DNA from: Ciona savignyi
Taxonomy: Eukaryota; Chordata; Ascidiacea; Phlebobranchia; Cionidae
Length of the DNA: 64,000 bases
Direction: 5' to 3'
NCBI GenBank assembly: GCA_000149265.1
Contig: CH002808.1
Span: forward strand, 24,819 to 88,818
The notes under the pieces were generated by a model. The model was given only the letters and a program-made list of their open reading frames with translations. It made no database searches and had not been told where the DNA came from. The translations under genes were made by a program, and so were the position numbers. Below, piece by piece: positions 1-12,600 of this stretch. Positions within the stretch are counted from its first letter, which is position 1. Every line of letters starts with the position of its first letter.

Positions 1-694
1 AATTATATCTACATATGTAAGAAAGATAATTTGTATTCTGTAGTAACAGGCCTTTTATGGCCTAAATTCCTTGTCCCTGGGCTACCGTGGACCCGCCTAT
101 ACTAATGTAATGTGATGATGGATGGTGGTTGACATAGTTTTACTTGCCAACAACTGTTTGTACCATAATTGTTTCATATAGTTGTTGAATAAAAATTGAC
201 CAAAATACCACTTCTCATTCTAACTGCTAGATGAAGAAGGTTACCTGCTTCCAAACCGATCAGCTAAGGGAAAGCCCCCTATGTCCCTGGGTAAGCTACG
301 GACCCACCCCAACATGAGAACAACAAGCGAAGTTGATTCTTCGGGGTATCTTCAACCCCAACCGTCAATTGAGGAAAATAATTCACCCAGAACCCCAAAG
401 TAGGTTCTGCTTAAAATTTGGTGAAAATCGAAATCAGTTTTTATAGTTTTTAAGGTAATTTGACCAAAACGTTTCGAAAAAAGAAATTATTTGATATTAT
501 TAAAAATATTTTGTAAAGTTGGAATTTAGGAAAATCATTTCTTGGGTTTTTAATTAAACAATTTACATAGTCTTTCAAATTTTGAAGTTTTTCAAGTCTT
601 TCGAATTGATTTTCAAGTTTTTTAAATTTTGTGACCTTTTAAATAGGAAAGTCTTTCAAATCTGACCTTAACAAACTTAACATTCTCACACCAG

Positions 695-1484
695 GCAATA
701 CAAAGAAGCAACCCCGCCTGTGCGCAAGAGAACGCGGAACGAACCAAGTGTTGCTTCCCCGCTTATCAAACCTGACACAAACGGTTCTTACAGCAAACCT
801 GGCCCGTCGGTCAAGAAATCCACAAGTCCAGGTTCGAATCTTTGTTCTGAAATTTTGCATTTGTTTCATTTAATTACGTCACCCTATTCCTACCCCAAGC
901 ATGTTACTATTCCCTAAAATGGTGTAATACAGCAGAATGAGCCGCACATTGACAATACCCAGAGTTTCTTTGGTGACATGCCTCAGTACAAAAACATTTA
1001 ACACAAATGTTAAAATCCGAAATGACATCTAAAATGTTAATGATTTCTCGCAAATCATTTTTCACCCACCACCACCACTAGCATCTCCTTCAGTAATTGT
1101 ACTAACCCATGCCAATTGTGTTTATATACCCCTAAGCATTTTACACTCCCCCCCACCTGCATTATTTTCTTTTTTTAATCTTGTTCACCTGTATTCACCC
1201 TAAACGGGTTATTCCCCACCCTTCTCCCACCAAAACATTTTTAACACCCCTCCCCTACCTCCAGCATTTCTTGCTTTATACTTAAATTTTAATTTCCAGG
1301 TTCAAACTTGGACAATGCAACGTACTTCGAGAGTCCGCTCAGCGATCCTGTTGTGGAAACGTTGCCCCAACGTGGGGCTACAAGTCCCCTCAGCCCCTCC
1401 TACACCCCCATGAACAACTCCATGGACCAAGAGGATGGACCCCGTGTGTACGTACCCATGCGCTCTGACACTATCAACACTTGA
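695..1484 (+). CDS. C-terminal two exons of an unrecognised gene (tail with two YxxM motifs)
   Basis: Two coding exons are visible, 695-831 and 1300-1484. The first follows a CAG acceptor at 692-694 and ends CCAG/gt; the second follows a pyrimidine-rich tract and TTCCAG. Phases match (1 nt plus 2 nt), giving about 107 residues ending at TGA 1482-1484. The first exon is basic and proline/serine rich ([11 protein letters not shown]). The second ends in a serine/proline-rich tail holding YTPM and YVPM. YxxM is the motif bound by PI3-kinase p85 SH2 domains when phosphorylated, so a receptor or adaptor tail is possible, but I recognise no domain and cannot name the gene. Earlier exons lie left of the window. 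The 3' UTR and a poly(A) signal follow. The exon structure is fairly sure; function is unknown. Confidence 0.6.
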
Positions 1485-2310
1485 ACATTTCATCAATTCC
1501 AACGATTTGGTTCATGGGGGGTTTTTCAAGGAAAACGAGGGGGCTGACAGTTGAAGTCCGCTGGGTTATTTTTTGGGAAAACAAAAGTGATTTTGTAGTT
1601 TGCTGAGCAAATAGAGAATGGTGGTTTAACTTGCAATACGTTTTATAACACCCCAAGGTGCAAGTTTTGTATTTTTTTAATTTTTCAATAATCTTGTGCT
1701 TTTCTATTGCAATTTTAAAGATTTTAATTAATTGTGTGGTGAACTAATAGCAATCCCGTGTCGTATTGTCTTGTGGTGCTCATGCAATTATGTATTTTTT
1801 TGTTTAATATATATTAAATATTCGAGTAGCTGAGTATTATGTTTAATATATATTAAATATCCGAGTTAATGCTGAGTATTATGTGTCTAGAATCAACAAG
1901 CAATTGAGCAAAATTTCATCGCAGTAAGTCCAGGTTTCATACTTGCTTTTTATAAAATCATTATTACTAACTTAGTATCAGTACATCAAATTTCAAGAGA
2001 TCACTTTTTGACATACTATAGTGTTTATTGGTTACTGATTGGGCTTGTGCACTTTAGTTACATTTGCAGTGGTAAACGCACTTTTAGTATCAAGCCAAGT
2101 GTGAGTACATTTCGGTGTAGGTGCTTTTCAGTGTTTACATTGTGCTAGAAATTACTTTCGGATTTTAAATATTCTGTATATATTGGTTGTAATTTTATAA
2201 ATATTTATAATAATAATTTGTTTGTAGCTTGTGCAGTTCTTTCGGTTATTTTGTACTTACTGCCATTACTCACTCAATAAAAGCAATTAATTATTTTCAC
2301 ACAATTGTTG
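1485..2310 (+). other. 3' UTR with poly(A) signal of the 695-1484 gene
   Basis: This is AT-rich non-coding sequence after the stop codon, with AATAAA at 2276-2281 followed by a T-rich stretch, a plausible mRNA end. It contains a short tandem duplication at about 1802-1882 (two copies of TTTAATATATATTAAATAT followed by a similar GAGTATTATG tail). Confidence 0.5.
1802..1882. repeat. Short tandem duplication, about 40 bp unit
   Basis: Two copies of a palindromic AT block, TTTAATATATATTAAATAT, each followed by CGAGT and GAGTATTATG-like sequence. It lies in the 3' UTR of the first gene. Confidence 0.6.
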
Positions 2311-2338
2311 CGTTTTGATTGATTGTAGTTTTATTGCA

Positions 2339-2602
2339 TAGGATAGGATATTCGTGTTTATCCCCGTAGATGGCAAACGCAAGGGTTGTTAACACACGGA
2401 TAACCGTTAGATTTCCGTACCTCGCGCCCATCGTGGGGTTACCGGGTTATTGTGGTGTGTTGTGTATTATTCACAGGTTCCTTCAATTTAGTCGAACACC
2501 TGGATACATTCAATGTCCGCTAAGTTCACTGCCCAAGGACATAACTAATCAGTTTTGGACCTTCTTATAACAGGCCACACTCTACCCACAAAGCTGTTCG
2601 GT
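2339..2602 (-). mobile_element. tRNA-derived SINE copy, reverse orientation
   Basis: It starts with the family's reverse-orientation tail GGATAGGATATTC, continues through the TTAACACACGG block and the TGTCCGCTAAG / CCCAAGGACA block, and ends with degenerate tRNA-like head sequence. The copy is diverged but collinear with the fuller copies at 8380 and 38708. Confidence 0.7.
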
Positions 2603-2865
2603 ACTTATACTTACCGCTATATATATTCTTTCATAATATTATATTTTTACCGAATTGGGGGAATCCCATACGTATTTATAATTGTCTTACTGTACATTTT
2701 AACAATTAGGTCGCCATGCCATGTGTTCATACTTTGTGCATGGGAAATTGCGATTAGTTTCCTGTTTTATACTTCATCTATGCTACCCCTTGTTTTACAC
2801 TGCTCGAAACTCGTCTAAAAGCAGAACGCTGCTCCAGGATAAAGTTTCAAACAACTGATGGAATT

Positions 2866-3095
2866 GTCCGACAGGTTAGTCTGGTCACTGGTGGTTTTGT
2901 GCGACGCTCAACCAAAAGGTTGCAGATTCGAAACTGGTCGCTTATTAGCCGATTGTGTTCTTAGGCAAGGCACTTTATGGATATTGCCTGAGAAACCAGC
3001 GGATAAATGGGTTCTACCAAATTGAAGGAACATGTCCACCATACGCAACACACTGCAATAGTTCTGCGCCGTTGGGCACTAAGAACTAGTAGGTT
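2866..3095 (+). mobile_element. tRNA-derived SINE copy, forward
   Basis: The head has a box-A-like GGTTAGTCTGG and a box-B-like GCAGATTCGAAAC, followed by the family body (GTGTTCTTAGGCAAGGCAC, GGGTTCTACCAAATTGAAGG, CAACACACTGCAATAG). The 3' third is missing after 3095. Confidence 0.75.
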
Positions 3096-4040
3096 ATACA
3101 TTGTATGCAGTGTCTCTTAATTAACCTTTCACTCGGAGAAACAAAAAATGTGGGCAATGGGCGCATCTATTGACCACGCTGGCAACAAATCCTCCACTAA
3201 ACGAATATCCTTCTCGACTTTTTAGGATACGTGGTAGATATATATAGATTTTTAGATCGATAGAATACAAATGACGAATATAAGTTTTGCTATTCTTTGA
3301 TTGATTTATCGAAGTAGCGCTTTGCCGCTTTGAATGTTCTGTGGGGTTGTGGAGGAGCATTAGTATACCCCACTCGAAGCAATAAAACATTAACTAAACT
3401 TAGCTTTCAAGTTTGTGATGCCCGTGACTAATACCTTTATTTTGATACCTATATATGTAATATATATATCTTACAAATATCATTAAGTCAACACAAAAAT
3501 GGCAACACTGGTTTAAAAAGAACGCAAAGGTAATTCCCCTAACATGTCATAGGGAAATCCCATACAACATTCCCTTTCAAACCGAACTGAGGTATAAAAC
3601 ACATATTTTGTTGCAATTTAGATTGTATTATCTTATCATTGACTATTTTTTAATGCTACCGGTATTATAATTGTAGGTTCGTTAGTTTAAGTTTTGTTTA
3701 TTTGCCGGTGTAAGAATTCTAGAGCTGATTTCGAAGGGAAATTATACTTGCAAACTAGTGCCGTCATAACCTGTTAAACAACATTTTATGAACATGACAA
3801 ATCCGAGTATATTTTAGAAACAATTATTTGGCACCAGATAGTTTTAATGTGTGTCATTTTCATACTTCTTATACCAGCTTATTTGAGTTTAAATGCATCA
3901 GACAAACTAAAATGTATTGTGACCGAAACCACACATTTTAAGATAGAAATAACACATTTATCCAATTGCAACTAATTATTTATATATGTAATTCTTTTAC
4001 CTATAGAAAATTAGATCTTATCGTGGTCTATGTGCTACCG
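3096..4040. other. Non-coding interval
   Basis: AT-rich sequence between a SINE and the TPR-like pseudogene. Open frames here are short and show no recognisable motif. I see nothing further. Confidence 0.4.
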
Positions 4041-4048
4041 TCATATGA

Positions 4049-5345
4049 ATGGATATAGAAGTGACAGGCCTTCATCAGCTGCCTGAAGAATTGAGTAAAG
4101 TATCAAAAACAGTGTTTTGGAGAGCTGATGACCAGGATATATCAACTGAACTGTTTAAAGCTACGCCAGTTTTCTTAACTACAGTGGTCAAAAAGCGGAT
4201 TAATGGGTTCTACCAAATTAAAGGAACATTTTCATCATATACAACACACTGCAATAGCTCCGGTAACCCGACGGTGGGCGCGAGGTGACTTGACGATTGT
4301 CCGTGTGTTAACCCCCATGGTTTTTCCATTCACGGGGATAAAAATGAATATCCTATGTCGGTAACAGAAACACCCAACGAAGTACAAGTCCAAAAAATAT
4401 TGAAATGTTGTTCTTTAGATGGCAATGATGAAGGCAACCCATTTTCGGGGATCTCAAAATATGAACTGGACGACTTTTTTGATCAAGGTTAGTGCCACTG
4501 ATTCGCTTGTTGTTATAGTAATACATTAACTTCATTTGAAAAGAAAAAGCTGATGAATTATGGAATGAGAAAGAATACTCCAATGCACTTCCATTGTTAG
4601 AAAATTGTTTGGGAGATTTGTCTTCGAGAAATCAACCTGTTTAGCAATTTCAATTTGCCCTGTGTTTGTGTCATTGCAACCGAAAAGAGGAAGGAAAGAG
4701 AATAGGCTTAATATCAACAGTCAAGTCATTGGAAGACACTCACCAGCTGATTATTACTGTTTTCGAGTTGCTGAGAAAAATAGGCTGTTGCCGAACACTA
4801 CATAGAATCTTTGCACCTTGCCATGGCAGCGTTTGTGGTCAGTTCTGCTGCAAAACTTTTTCACAGATGCACTGACAAGTTTAATGGCCCAAAAGGAATA
4901 CTTAACTGCATGCAAAATATGCAAGAGATTTCCCAAAAGAAGCACAGACCTTTATGGGTGATTTAAAAGATAAAAGAATGATGCAGCTGTTAGAAATGAT
5001 CAGATCTTTTAAAGGATGTGGTTTGTTTCGCAAGGCTTCACTATTGGGAAGAGCCCAGATTGTTCTTGGAAATTATTTTACCACAACAGATAATAGTCAA
5101 TCTGCCAAAGATAACTTTGTCATTGCAATTCAATTGTATGAAGACACATTTAAGGACAATGCTAAATCATACTCACAGTATGGAATATGTAGCCACAATC
5201 TGGCTGCATACATCGCAAAAAAAGGTCAGCTATTAGAGGCAGAAAAGCTTCCGATTTAAGCTATAGGGCGACTGGAAGCAGCGACTGATTGGAACTCGAA
5301 TGATAGGAAAGAAAAAATATTCGACGAAGTCAGGAAATGCTCACC
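4049..5345 (+). pseudogene. Degenerate TPR-like gene interrupted by a SINE
   Basis: Coding-looking blocks lie in order on + but in different frames: 4049-4190, 4365-4490, 4540-4644, 4870-4950 and 4954-5259. The 4540 block (ADELWNEKEYSNALPLLEN) and the 4954 block (FVIAIQLYED, SHNLAAYIAKKGQLLEAEKL) have the helical spacing and small residues of tetratricopeptide repeats. A SINE 3' part occupies 4193-4360, between two blocks. In-frame stops end blocks near 4644 and 5259, and the frame changes near 4950. I read this as a dead or retro-copied TPR-family gene. An alternative is a live gene with many small exons, but I cannot find matching donors and acceptors. The parent family is not identified. 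Confidence 0.4.
4193..4360 (+). mobile_element. 3' half of a tRNA-derived SINE inside the TPR-like pseudogene
   Basis: It matches the family's distal half: GCGGATTAATGGGTTCTACC, CAACACACTGCAATAGCTCC, GGTAACCCGACGGTGGGCGC, TTCCATTCACGGGGATAAA and the AATATCCTAT tail. The tRNA-like head is absent, as expected for a 5'-truncated copy. Confidence 0.8.
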
Positions 5346-5471
5346 GTAATTTAACAAAGAAACCCACCTTAAACACCCAAAGTTTATAGAAAATTCCCTT
5401 ACTGGAACTGTTATTACACTGATCGACTAACAAATTGTTGTCAAATATTTAAATATATATAAAGCACTGTT

Positions 5472-5477
5472 TTTATT
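5472..5477 (-). terminator. Poly(A) signal of the PCBD gene
   Basis: AATAAA on the minus strand (TTTATT on plus), about 80 nt after the PCBD stop codon. Confidence 0.5.
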
Positions 5478-5555
5478 TCCGCGAATATTGTTATAATTAC
5501 CCTGCATATACTTTAACATGATTGCACTTATAAATACATTTTAGCCGACAGTTTT

Positions 5556-6429
5556 TTAAGACATTTTGCCAGAGATCTCCTCAATAAACTTTGCTAAAGT
5601 CACATCACGCGATGAAAGCCCTCCAACATCATGAGTGCTGAGAGTGATTTGTACCTGAAATATAGCGACTTACAATACAATCAAGGGCACAAGTGATATG
5701 TCGTTATATTCTGTTAAGAAAGTCTTGGTGGTTAACACAAAATTTACATTTGAATAACATTGACTTTACTTAAAAGGAATTAAATTTTAAACCTGGATGA
5801 ATAACGGTTGCAACCTTAGAAATGCTATAATGCTGTAATAACAAACAGTTTAAACTAAATAAATGAATAAATATCTTTCGAATACAGTTAACGTTAGTAA
5901 ACTGTAAAATATTACTTGAACATTTTTCTAATAAAAAATGTGTATATTTGTTGCTTTTTTGGATACAATGCTTTTACATTTGAAACAATCCCACATAGTT
6001 TATTTTACTTAATCAATGATTTACTTAAAAAAATTGTTATACATTTTGTATAAAACATGCTTTTAGAAATATTTTTATATTATGCGCATATAAAAAAGTA
6101 CAAAAATAATAAATAACACAAATCCATGGTATGGAGTGTCACAAATGATTTCTCTTAATACATAAAATTTAGTGCCATTGAAACTTTAGTCAATTTTGAT
6201 AGAATGCATATAAGTTTCAATACTGTACCTTGTTGTAAACATTAAACCATTCTGGGTGATGATTCATTGTTTCGGCTTTTAAAGCAATTCGAGTCATGAA
6301 TCCAAAAGCTTCGCTAAAGTTAGCGAACAGGAACTCTTTATATATTGCATCTCTACCTGTAACCATAGACCAGCCAGCAGATTTTAATGGAGTAAGTTCT
6401 GCAGCCCTTTGTTCTTCAGTTAAACTCAT
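5556..6429 (-). CDS. PCBD: Pterin-4a-carbinolamine dehydratase (DCoH/PCBD), complete, two exons
   Basis: The enzyme dehydrates 4a-hydroxytetrahydropterin to quinonoid dihydropterin, recycling tetrahydrobiopterin after aromatic amino acid hydroxylation; the vertebrate protein also acts as a dimerisation cofactor of HNF1. Exon 1 is 6429-6229 and exon 2 is 5654-5556, joined in phase 0 (AAG/gtacag and cag/GTAC). The 99-residue product is about as long as human PCBD1 (104). Family signatures are GRDAI(Y)K at residues 25-31, AFGFMTR at 41-47, [12 protein letters not shown] at 56-67 and ITLSTH at 70-75. The expected active-site histidines are H57, H58 and H75. The ATG at 6429 fits the family length; an upstream in-frame ATG at 6462 lies beyond an acceptor-like ACTTACAG at 6458-6451, so translation from it is unlikely. 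That acceptor, 21 nt before the ATG, may be a trans-splice site. Confidence 0.93.
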
Positions 6430-6469
6430 TTTGACTTTTTTGTTTCTGATCTGTAAGTTCACAACATTA

Positions 6470-8035
6470 TCTTGCTACCGGTAATACAATAAAAGTACAA
6501 AGACAAAATTACTGAGATGTACAAAATATTAATTATTCAAAGTTTACTAAGCGTGACCGATTCACAGGCAGTAATATATATAAAAAATAGTCTTAGTGAC
6601 GAGCCCATTATAGGTTCGAAACTTAACCAAGTAAAATAAGTTTACTATAAAGACTTATGTTAATATGGCCAAATGTACGCTTATATATTCATGGTAAAAA
6701 TATGTGAAATAATTTGCTTAGACATTACACTACATAGTTCTTGCCTCAGTAGTGGAAAATGCGACACCACTTTTATTAAAGATGTGTTTGTTTCCTTGCG
6801 CTAGATATATATGACCTGGATTTTACATTTCTTGTGCAATCGATAAGTCCCTGCCAGACAGAAGAACGCACAGGACGCCCAAAACAAACAACCATCACGA
6901 CTTCTGTTATAACAACAGGTATTACGTGCAGCTAACCAGCTACCTTGTCTTCTGTGCCGTACCGCTGTAGTGCGTATTTCCCAAAAACAAACATACGACT
7001 TTTCCTTGAAACGACAAATTAAAATTCTAATACATTCCCAGGTGGACAAGTTTTCTTCCAAATTTCCACAAAGCGAAGAAAACCTTTACACCATATATTA
7101 GTATGTTTTCACTGTTGCGCCTCATCGTATTGTTTCTCCCGCCAATTGCCTTTTTTAATGTTTGTTTGTGACGCATCTCTTTTTTGTTTACGTTCCCGAC
7201 TCTTTTGCCGGTATTGCTTAGATCAGGGGTGGGGCCGGATCATTACACGAATAATATTCAATATCTTAACCACATATTTATCCACTAATGCAAGGGCCAC
7301 ATTACAGGGTATGGTTATATACAGTCTGCGGGCCGGTCAAAATTCATTTTTGGTAAATTGCCTGTTTGTGTATAAGATAAGCTAATATATAGGTAAATTG
7401 CCGAATCGGCCAGGCCCTAATTTTAAATACGACTGAGAAAATGTAAGATAGGGGATTCTTGTTTTATTCCCGAGAATGGAAACTTCTAAGCTGTGTAACT
7501 ACACGGCCAAGCGTCAGAATATATAACGGATGTCCACAACCCAAAAATCTATTGGGTCCAGGTGATGCCCGCTAAGTGCCCTTCCCCACGAATACAACCG
7601 ATTAGACAGCAACTAATATCGATTTCACACTTTCCCCAACGTGGTGTTTGTGGTTTCGTTTGTATAAGAAATAGGCGGCTAAACCAAATTTGTTATTCTT
7701 TTGGAGTTCAAAAAGAATGTTCTTGTCAGATTCGAGAACATCTAAACTGTGTTGTTTTTACCTGAAACTTTCTCCCTATATGAACAAGCATTGCAATCTA
7801 TGCTGGTCAGTTCAAGTGGGCTGACTACCTATATCAGCGGGTGGCCATTTCTGTGATTTGACGAAGAATGGATGGAAATCGAGGTGTCGCTCAATAATTT
7901 TGTTCGCCTTGAAATTGAATTTTGTCTTTTGGTTTGGAGTAATAGGGCCTATCTATTGGCGACTAAGATAATTTCCAACAAACTATATTGACGTTAAAAA
8001 TATCTGGACATTTTTATTAGGAGTTTTGGTCTGAC
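6470..8035. other. Intergenic, with a small hAT-like fragment
   Basis: No gene is supported; open frames on both strands are short and featureless. A fragment at about 7224-7350 starts CAGGGGTGGGGCCGG and includes GCGGGCCGGTCAAAA, resembling terminal sequence of hAT-type DNA transposons. Short SINE-like remnants (TGCCCGCTAAGTGCCC) occur at about 7565-7620. Confidence 0.35.
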
Positions 8036-8039
8036 GGGA

Positions 8040-8252
8040 ATTCCCCCTGGGCTAGGATCCCTAGATTACCTCGCTTACCGTCGGATTACCGAGGCTATTG
8101 CTATGTGATTTAGAGTCTTCTGGGTTAGGTAATGTCCGCTAAATGCCCTACCCAAGGACACATACGAGTATGTACGGGCCAGTTTTAAATCTGAAACCTT
8201 TCTGTTGAAAGGCCATGCACTAACCCACCTAAGCTAATCGGTCCGTCATACA
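8040..8252 (-). mobile_element. Degenerate tRNA-derived SINE, reverse
   Basis: It keeps the order of the family in reverse: CGTCGGATTACCG, AATGTCCGCTAAATGCCCTACCCAAGGACA, CCAGTTTTAAATCTGAAACC and a head remnant CTAAGCTAATCGGTCCG. The tail is lost. Confidence 0.6.
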
Positions 8253-8379
8253 TTAAATAGGCTTTAAAGTAATTAATATTCTAACACTTCTTTTGTGTTA
8301 AGCCGTGGCAATACGGGCCGATTTAAATAAAAACAAGAAAAATCGTCCCTCTTTTCCAAAAAGAACAAATAATCCAAAC

Positions 8380-8691
8380 GATTAGTTAGTCTGGTGGTTT
8401 AGTACGACGCGTTTCAACCGAAAGGTCACAGGTTTAAACTGGTCGCTAGCTAGTCGGCTGTGTTCTTGGGCAAGGCACTTAACGGACATTGCCCGAACCC
8501 AGCGGATTAATGGTACTAAATTGAAGGAACGTTTGATTCATACATAACACACTCCAATAGCTCCGGTTACCCGACGGTGGGCGCGAGGTAATCTGACGAT
8601 TGCGCGTGTGTTAACCCCCTTGGTTTTCTTATTCACGGGGATAAACATGAATATCATATTCTATCCTATTCTATCTTATCCTATCCAATAG
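8380..8691 (+). mobile_element. Near full-length tRNA-derived SINE with TATCC tail
   Basis: This is one of the fullest copies. The tRNA-like head is GTTAGTCTGGTGGTTTAG (box A like) and a diverged box B, CACAGGTTTAAACTGG. The body runs through CTAGCTAGTCGGCTGTGTTC, CCCGACGGTGGGCGCGAGG and GTGTGTTAACCCCCTTGG to GGGGATAAACATGAATATC and a tail of repeated CTAT(C/T)CTATCC units. RNA polymerase III transcription is inferred from the box-like motifs. Confidence 0.85.
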
Positions 8692-11600
8692 GTAGTTGCA
8701 AGGTTTAACCCGAAAAAGTTTTGTCGTAATTTCAGTGACTTCGAAGGGCATTTACACATGAGCAATCTTTAGACCTACCTTGCGTCCTTACCAATCACTT
8801 TCTTGCTACTGCAGGGTGGTTGTAGGGCATGGGATTCCTATTAATTTCATAAAAATAAAAACATTTTAGGAAAGGACAGAATATTCATGTTTACACAAGT
8901 GGTACTGTATTATAACACAAAATATACATCAGGTCCTCGGGTTAAGGTGGTGACCGAATCATTTCCATACAGTTTATCACCGAATAGGTTTATGTAACTT
9001 TTTAGGACAGTGTAAATAAGTCATCCGGATAGTAAGAGACGTATTTTTAGATAAAGGTCTTTATTTTTACACGATTTTCGTTCGTGAACTTAAACAGCTG
9101 CATAACTCCTGGATTATATGGTGTATTAATACAACCATCGAGTCATATGGTTCGAGATACGACAATGTTTTTACCAACAGGCAACAGTAACAGCATATTT
9201 TTTTTTAATTTTAGGAGAGTTTTGCATGAAATAAAATTTATCAAAAAAAATATATCCATTGGATAGCAATGGGTAACTACTATTCTAGCATTATTATTAT
9301 TTTGTTGTTTTATTCTAAAGAAATCCGGGTGAAATTTATTAGTGTTAATTCTAGATGGGTCAATACCATGGTGTCTCTGTTAATAACATGTATGCATGTT
9401 ACAATATTTAGTTTATTTTGGTATTTTATAAATATGGTTTATCTCTATGTAACAAAATATAACAAAAAATTGTAAAAGGACCATCACTATAATCACTTGA
9501 TTAGTCAGTCATCTATTATTTAGGCTGACCAGTTTAAAAGTTTTATTACAAAACACTTGCATGACACCATTTTCTACTCAGTGTATCTAAAATTTGTTAT
9601 ACAGCCATTTTTGCAACCAATGTTAGAAAACTAAATATTGTGGCTGCTTAAGCTTTATTAGGCCCCTTTAAAATTTGTATTTTAGCTTGAAGTGTAGTAA
9701 GTAAATGACGTTGCATTCATTTTGTGATCCCAATGTGCTTTGACTTTATTCTAAAATCAAAAATTGCAGATTTCTTTTCTGGTAGAAACTGATCCTTTAA
9801 TAATTATGTGACTTGGGTTACATTTCAATTTTAAAGTCGTTAACCAAAATATCAAGTACTTCGACCACAAGTAAGCATGTGAGATAATTGTTTATTAACA
9901 AGAATCTATTTCAGGTCATATCGTATCCAATTTACAATATTTGACATTTTTCATTTTGTAGGGCACATACAAAAGCTAAAAAATAAATATGTTAAAAGTG
10001 AACTGTTTGCAGGTTATAAAGTCAATTTCAACCTCGAAGCAAATTATTGAATCTAATGTGTAATGATGGATTGGCTTATGGGGTAAGTTTGAGATGCAGT
10101 TGTAAATTTTAAAATACTCATGTCAGTGCTTTTTTGATGTAATTAGCTTTATTATAGATAATATTACATATTCTTTGCACCCTATGTCGGACAAAGATTA
10201 TTGATTAAGGTGAATGTGTCTTTTTTAAATAAGAAAGGAAGGGTATGTGATCTTATTCCCCAACAAAGATACCAATGTTTTTTTGTTTACCTCATTGTGC
10301 GGTGTCTAGTATTGGTGTTCTAAAGGGTAGATCCACATCAAAAAAACACTAGCAAAAAACTGTTATCGTATAAATTATGTTCAAAACAATATCTGACACT
10401 GGTACACTTAAACTTCCTGCTCAGTTCACCACTGTGTGTGTTTGCCAAATGTTGGTTTTTAAAAGTTATGTTTGAAATGTATTGAATTTTATTTATGTTT
10501 AACTTTTAGTTACATTATACATTTGTTAAAAAAATACACACAATTGTTCTTACAATGGACAATTGCAGCATAAATATATATTCATGTTATTAACATATCA
10601 AATATAAACAGTGGTTAGACTAAATGTATGATCTAGTTTGTATATACAAATATTTTTTAACAGAGTAAAAATAAGTTTTGATTTTTCTGAAGTGTGTATT
10701 TAGTTGCGTAATTTGTGTGGCAACAAAAATACATGGTTTGTGCACATATACACTTTGGTTGTGTCCGATTTTTTTGTTTACACTTTTTTTGGGTCAAGTT
10801 TAAAGTTTGTTTTTATTTTCTTAGTATTTTCCTTATTTCAGGATGGTTGTAATATCTTATAGCATTAACAGTCCAATTGTGTGAAGTAGAGGAAATTATA
10901 AGCACCATAACACCACAAGGAAATTAAAATAAACTTTAATATTTCAAGATTGAACTTATTTTATTAAAAAGCGTCAAGATTATTCATAGCTGCTTCAATG
11001 TGTATTTATTGGTTGTATTTTTACCAAGAGCTCCAATAAGCAATTTGCACACATTTCTAAGGCTGAACCTGTGCTTTGGTTAGCTCATTAGTGCGTACCG
11101 ATTTGTTGTTGAAATCGAACAAAAAAGCAGTTAATTAACATTGCGCTTACTTCGGCTGTATAAAGATACCACTGTTCAATATTTTTTGCTATTTCGAATA
11201 CAAGGCAATGTACAAGTGAAGAGCCAAGTGAAATACAAACCAATGTCATATATTGTCAGTTGACTGTAATTTTTAACTTTTCAGTAAACCGCTATTCGAA
11301 TGTAGGTAAATGTGTATATATAAATATACACCAAGCTATAATTACCAATATGTGTAGTATATCTTATATTAATTATAAAGTATACCGGTTCTTGTGTATA
11401 TTAGTTACAGGTTACCGGTATGTTAAAAGTTTCAAATGTTGTTCGACTAATTTTATTCATGAAATCTTTTAAATCAATGCACCAAGCTATTTGTAGGGTA
11501 TGGATACATATTTATAAAATATATATTGGTTATATACATTATATAAATATATATTGGTTACATGCTTTATCCTTAAAAAATCAATATGCCTTGAAATTTA

Positions 11601-12600
11601 AAAATGTGTTGCATATATAAATATGTTTTGTGTTACTTTTTGTGTATATAATGCCCAGCAACAACCAGTTAATAGGCACATGCCATGCCTGTGTTCATTC
11701 AGTATATATAATTCATAATTTTTACTTCCTTGTTATATTTAAATAACAATACTAATTCTTTACATGCAAAATAGATATATATTTTGAAAAATAAGATTGG
11801 TTGACAGTAGTACTGTTTATTCTTTGTTATTATACAAATATAAAACTTGGTCTGATTATTTCTGTCAATCATTCATTATTAAAGTTTGCTTTATTGCAAC
11901 AGTAAGTGTAACTTCAGAGGTCAAACTTGTTACGCTGTTTGTGTTGGTAAAGCTTTAGCTTTATTTATTCTCACTTTGTTTTTAATGGTAAAATTCTCCA
12001 CTGCTATTGTCATTGCAAAGTGAATCAATAAATCAATACTTTTATTTCTCCTGGGTGAAAAAGCTCTTTATTTTTCCACTATCAACACTGAGTTTTGTCT
12101 TAATAAAAGCATCATTAAGGCGAGGTCTTACAATCTTTGTATTTGTAAATTTATAAACATCTTTAAATTTAAAATGAATTAGTTGCTAAAGAAGTTATAA
12201 TTTCCTTGTTGGTGAGACTGTCTGTGGGTACGTATAACAAGTACTGGGTCTGCAAATCTTGCCCAAGGTCACCCGCCATATTGTGCATTGTCAACAGTAC
12301 CAGTATAAGTTTTTTCACTAATATGTTGTTAATTTTAATATCGTAATATTGTACCAGTAGGTTTATTACAGAAATCTGTTTTAAGTAATCTAGTAAGGAT
12401 GTTACAGAAATGTGCACCAATAAACTAGCTTTTGAAGACTCTTAAGTTCTGACAATTACATTTTATCAGAATAATATAAAACATTAGATACGTATTTGGA
12501 TTAAAGCTAATTATTATTATTCACTGTGCATTGTGGAAAATAATCTGATCGTTAGTTGGCGCTATGGTTATAATAACTGTCTCTCTATGGTTGCTTGACG
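8692..12600. other. AT-rich intergenic stretch, no gene supported
   Basis: Strongly AT-rich, with TATATA-type runs around 11.3-11.8 kb. Open frames are short and of skewed composition. A minus frame at 12420-12169 (83 codons) has no recognisable motif. No repeats with clear ends were found by eye. Confidence 0.4.

Noticed and set aside
1-690. Two similar TGTCCCTGGG(C)TA..(C)TACGGACCC segments at about 72-100 and 281-305
   Set aside because: Too short and diverged to define a repeat family or a gene from this window.
12169-12420. 83-codon minus frame with a plausible composition
   Set aside because: No family motif and no neighbouring exon. AT-rich hydrophobic translation is common in such DNA.
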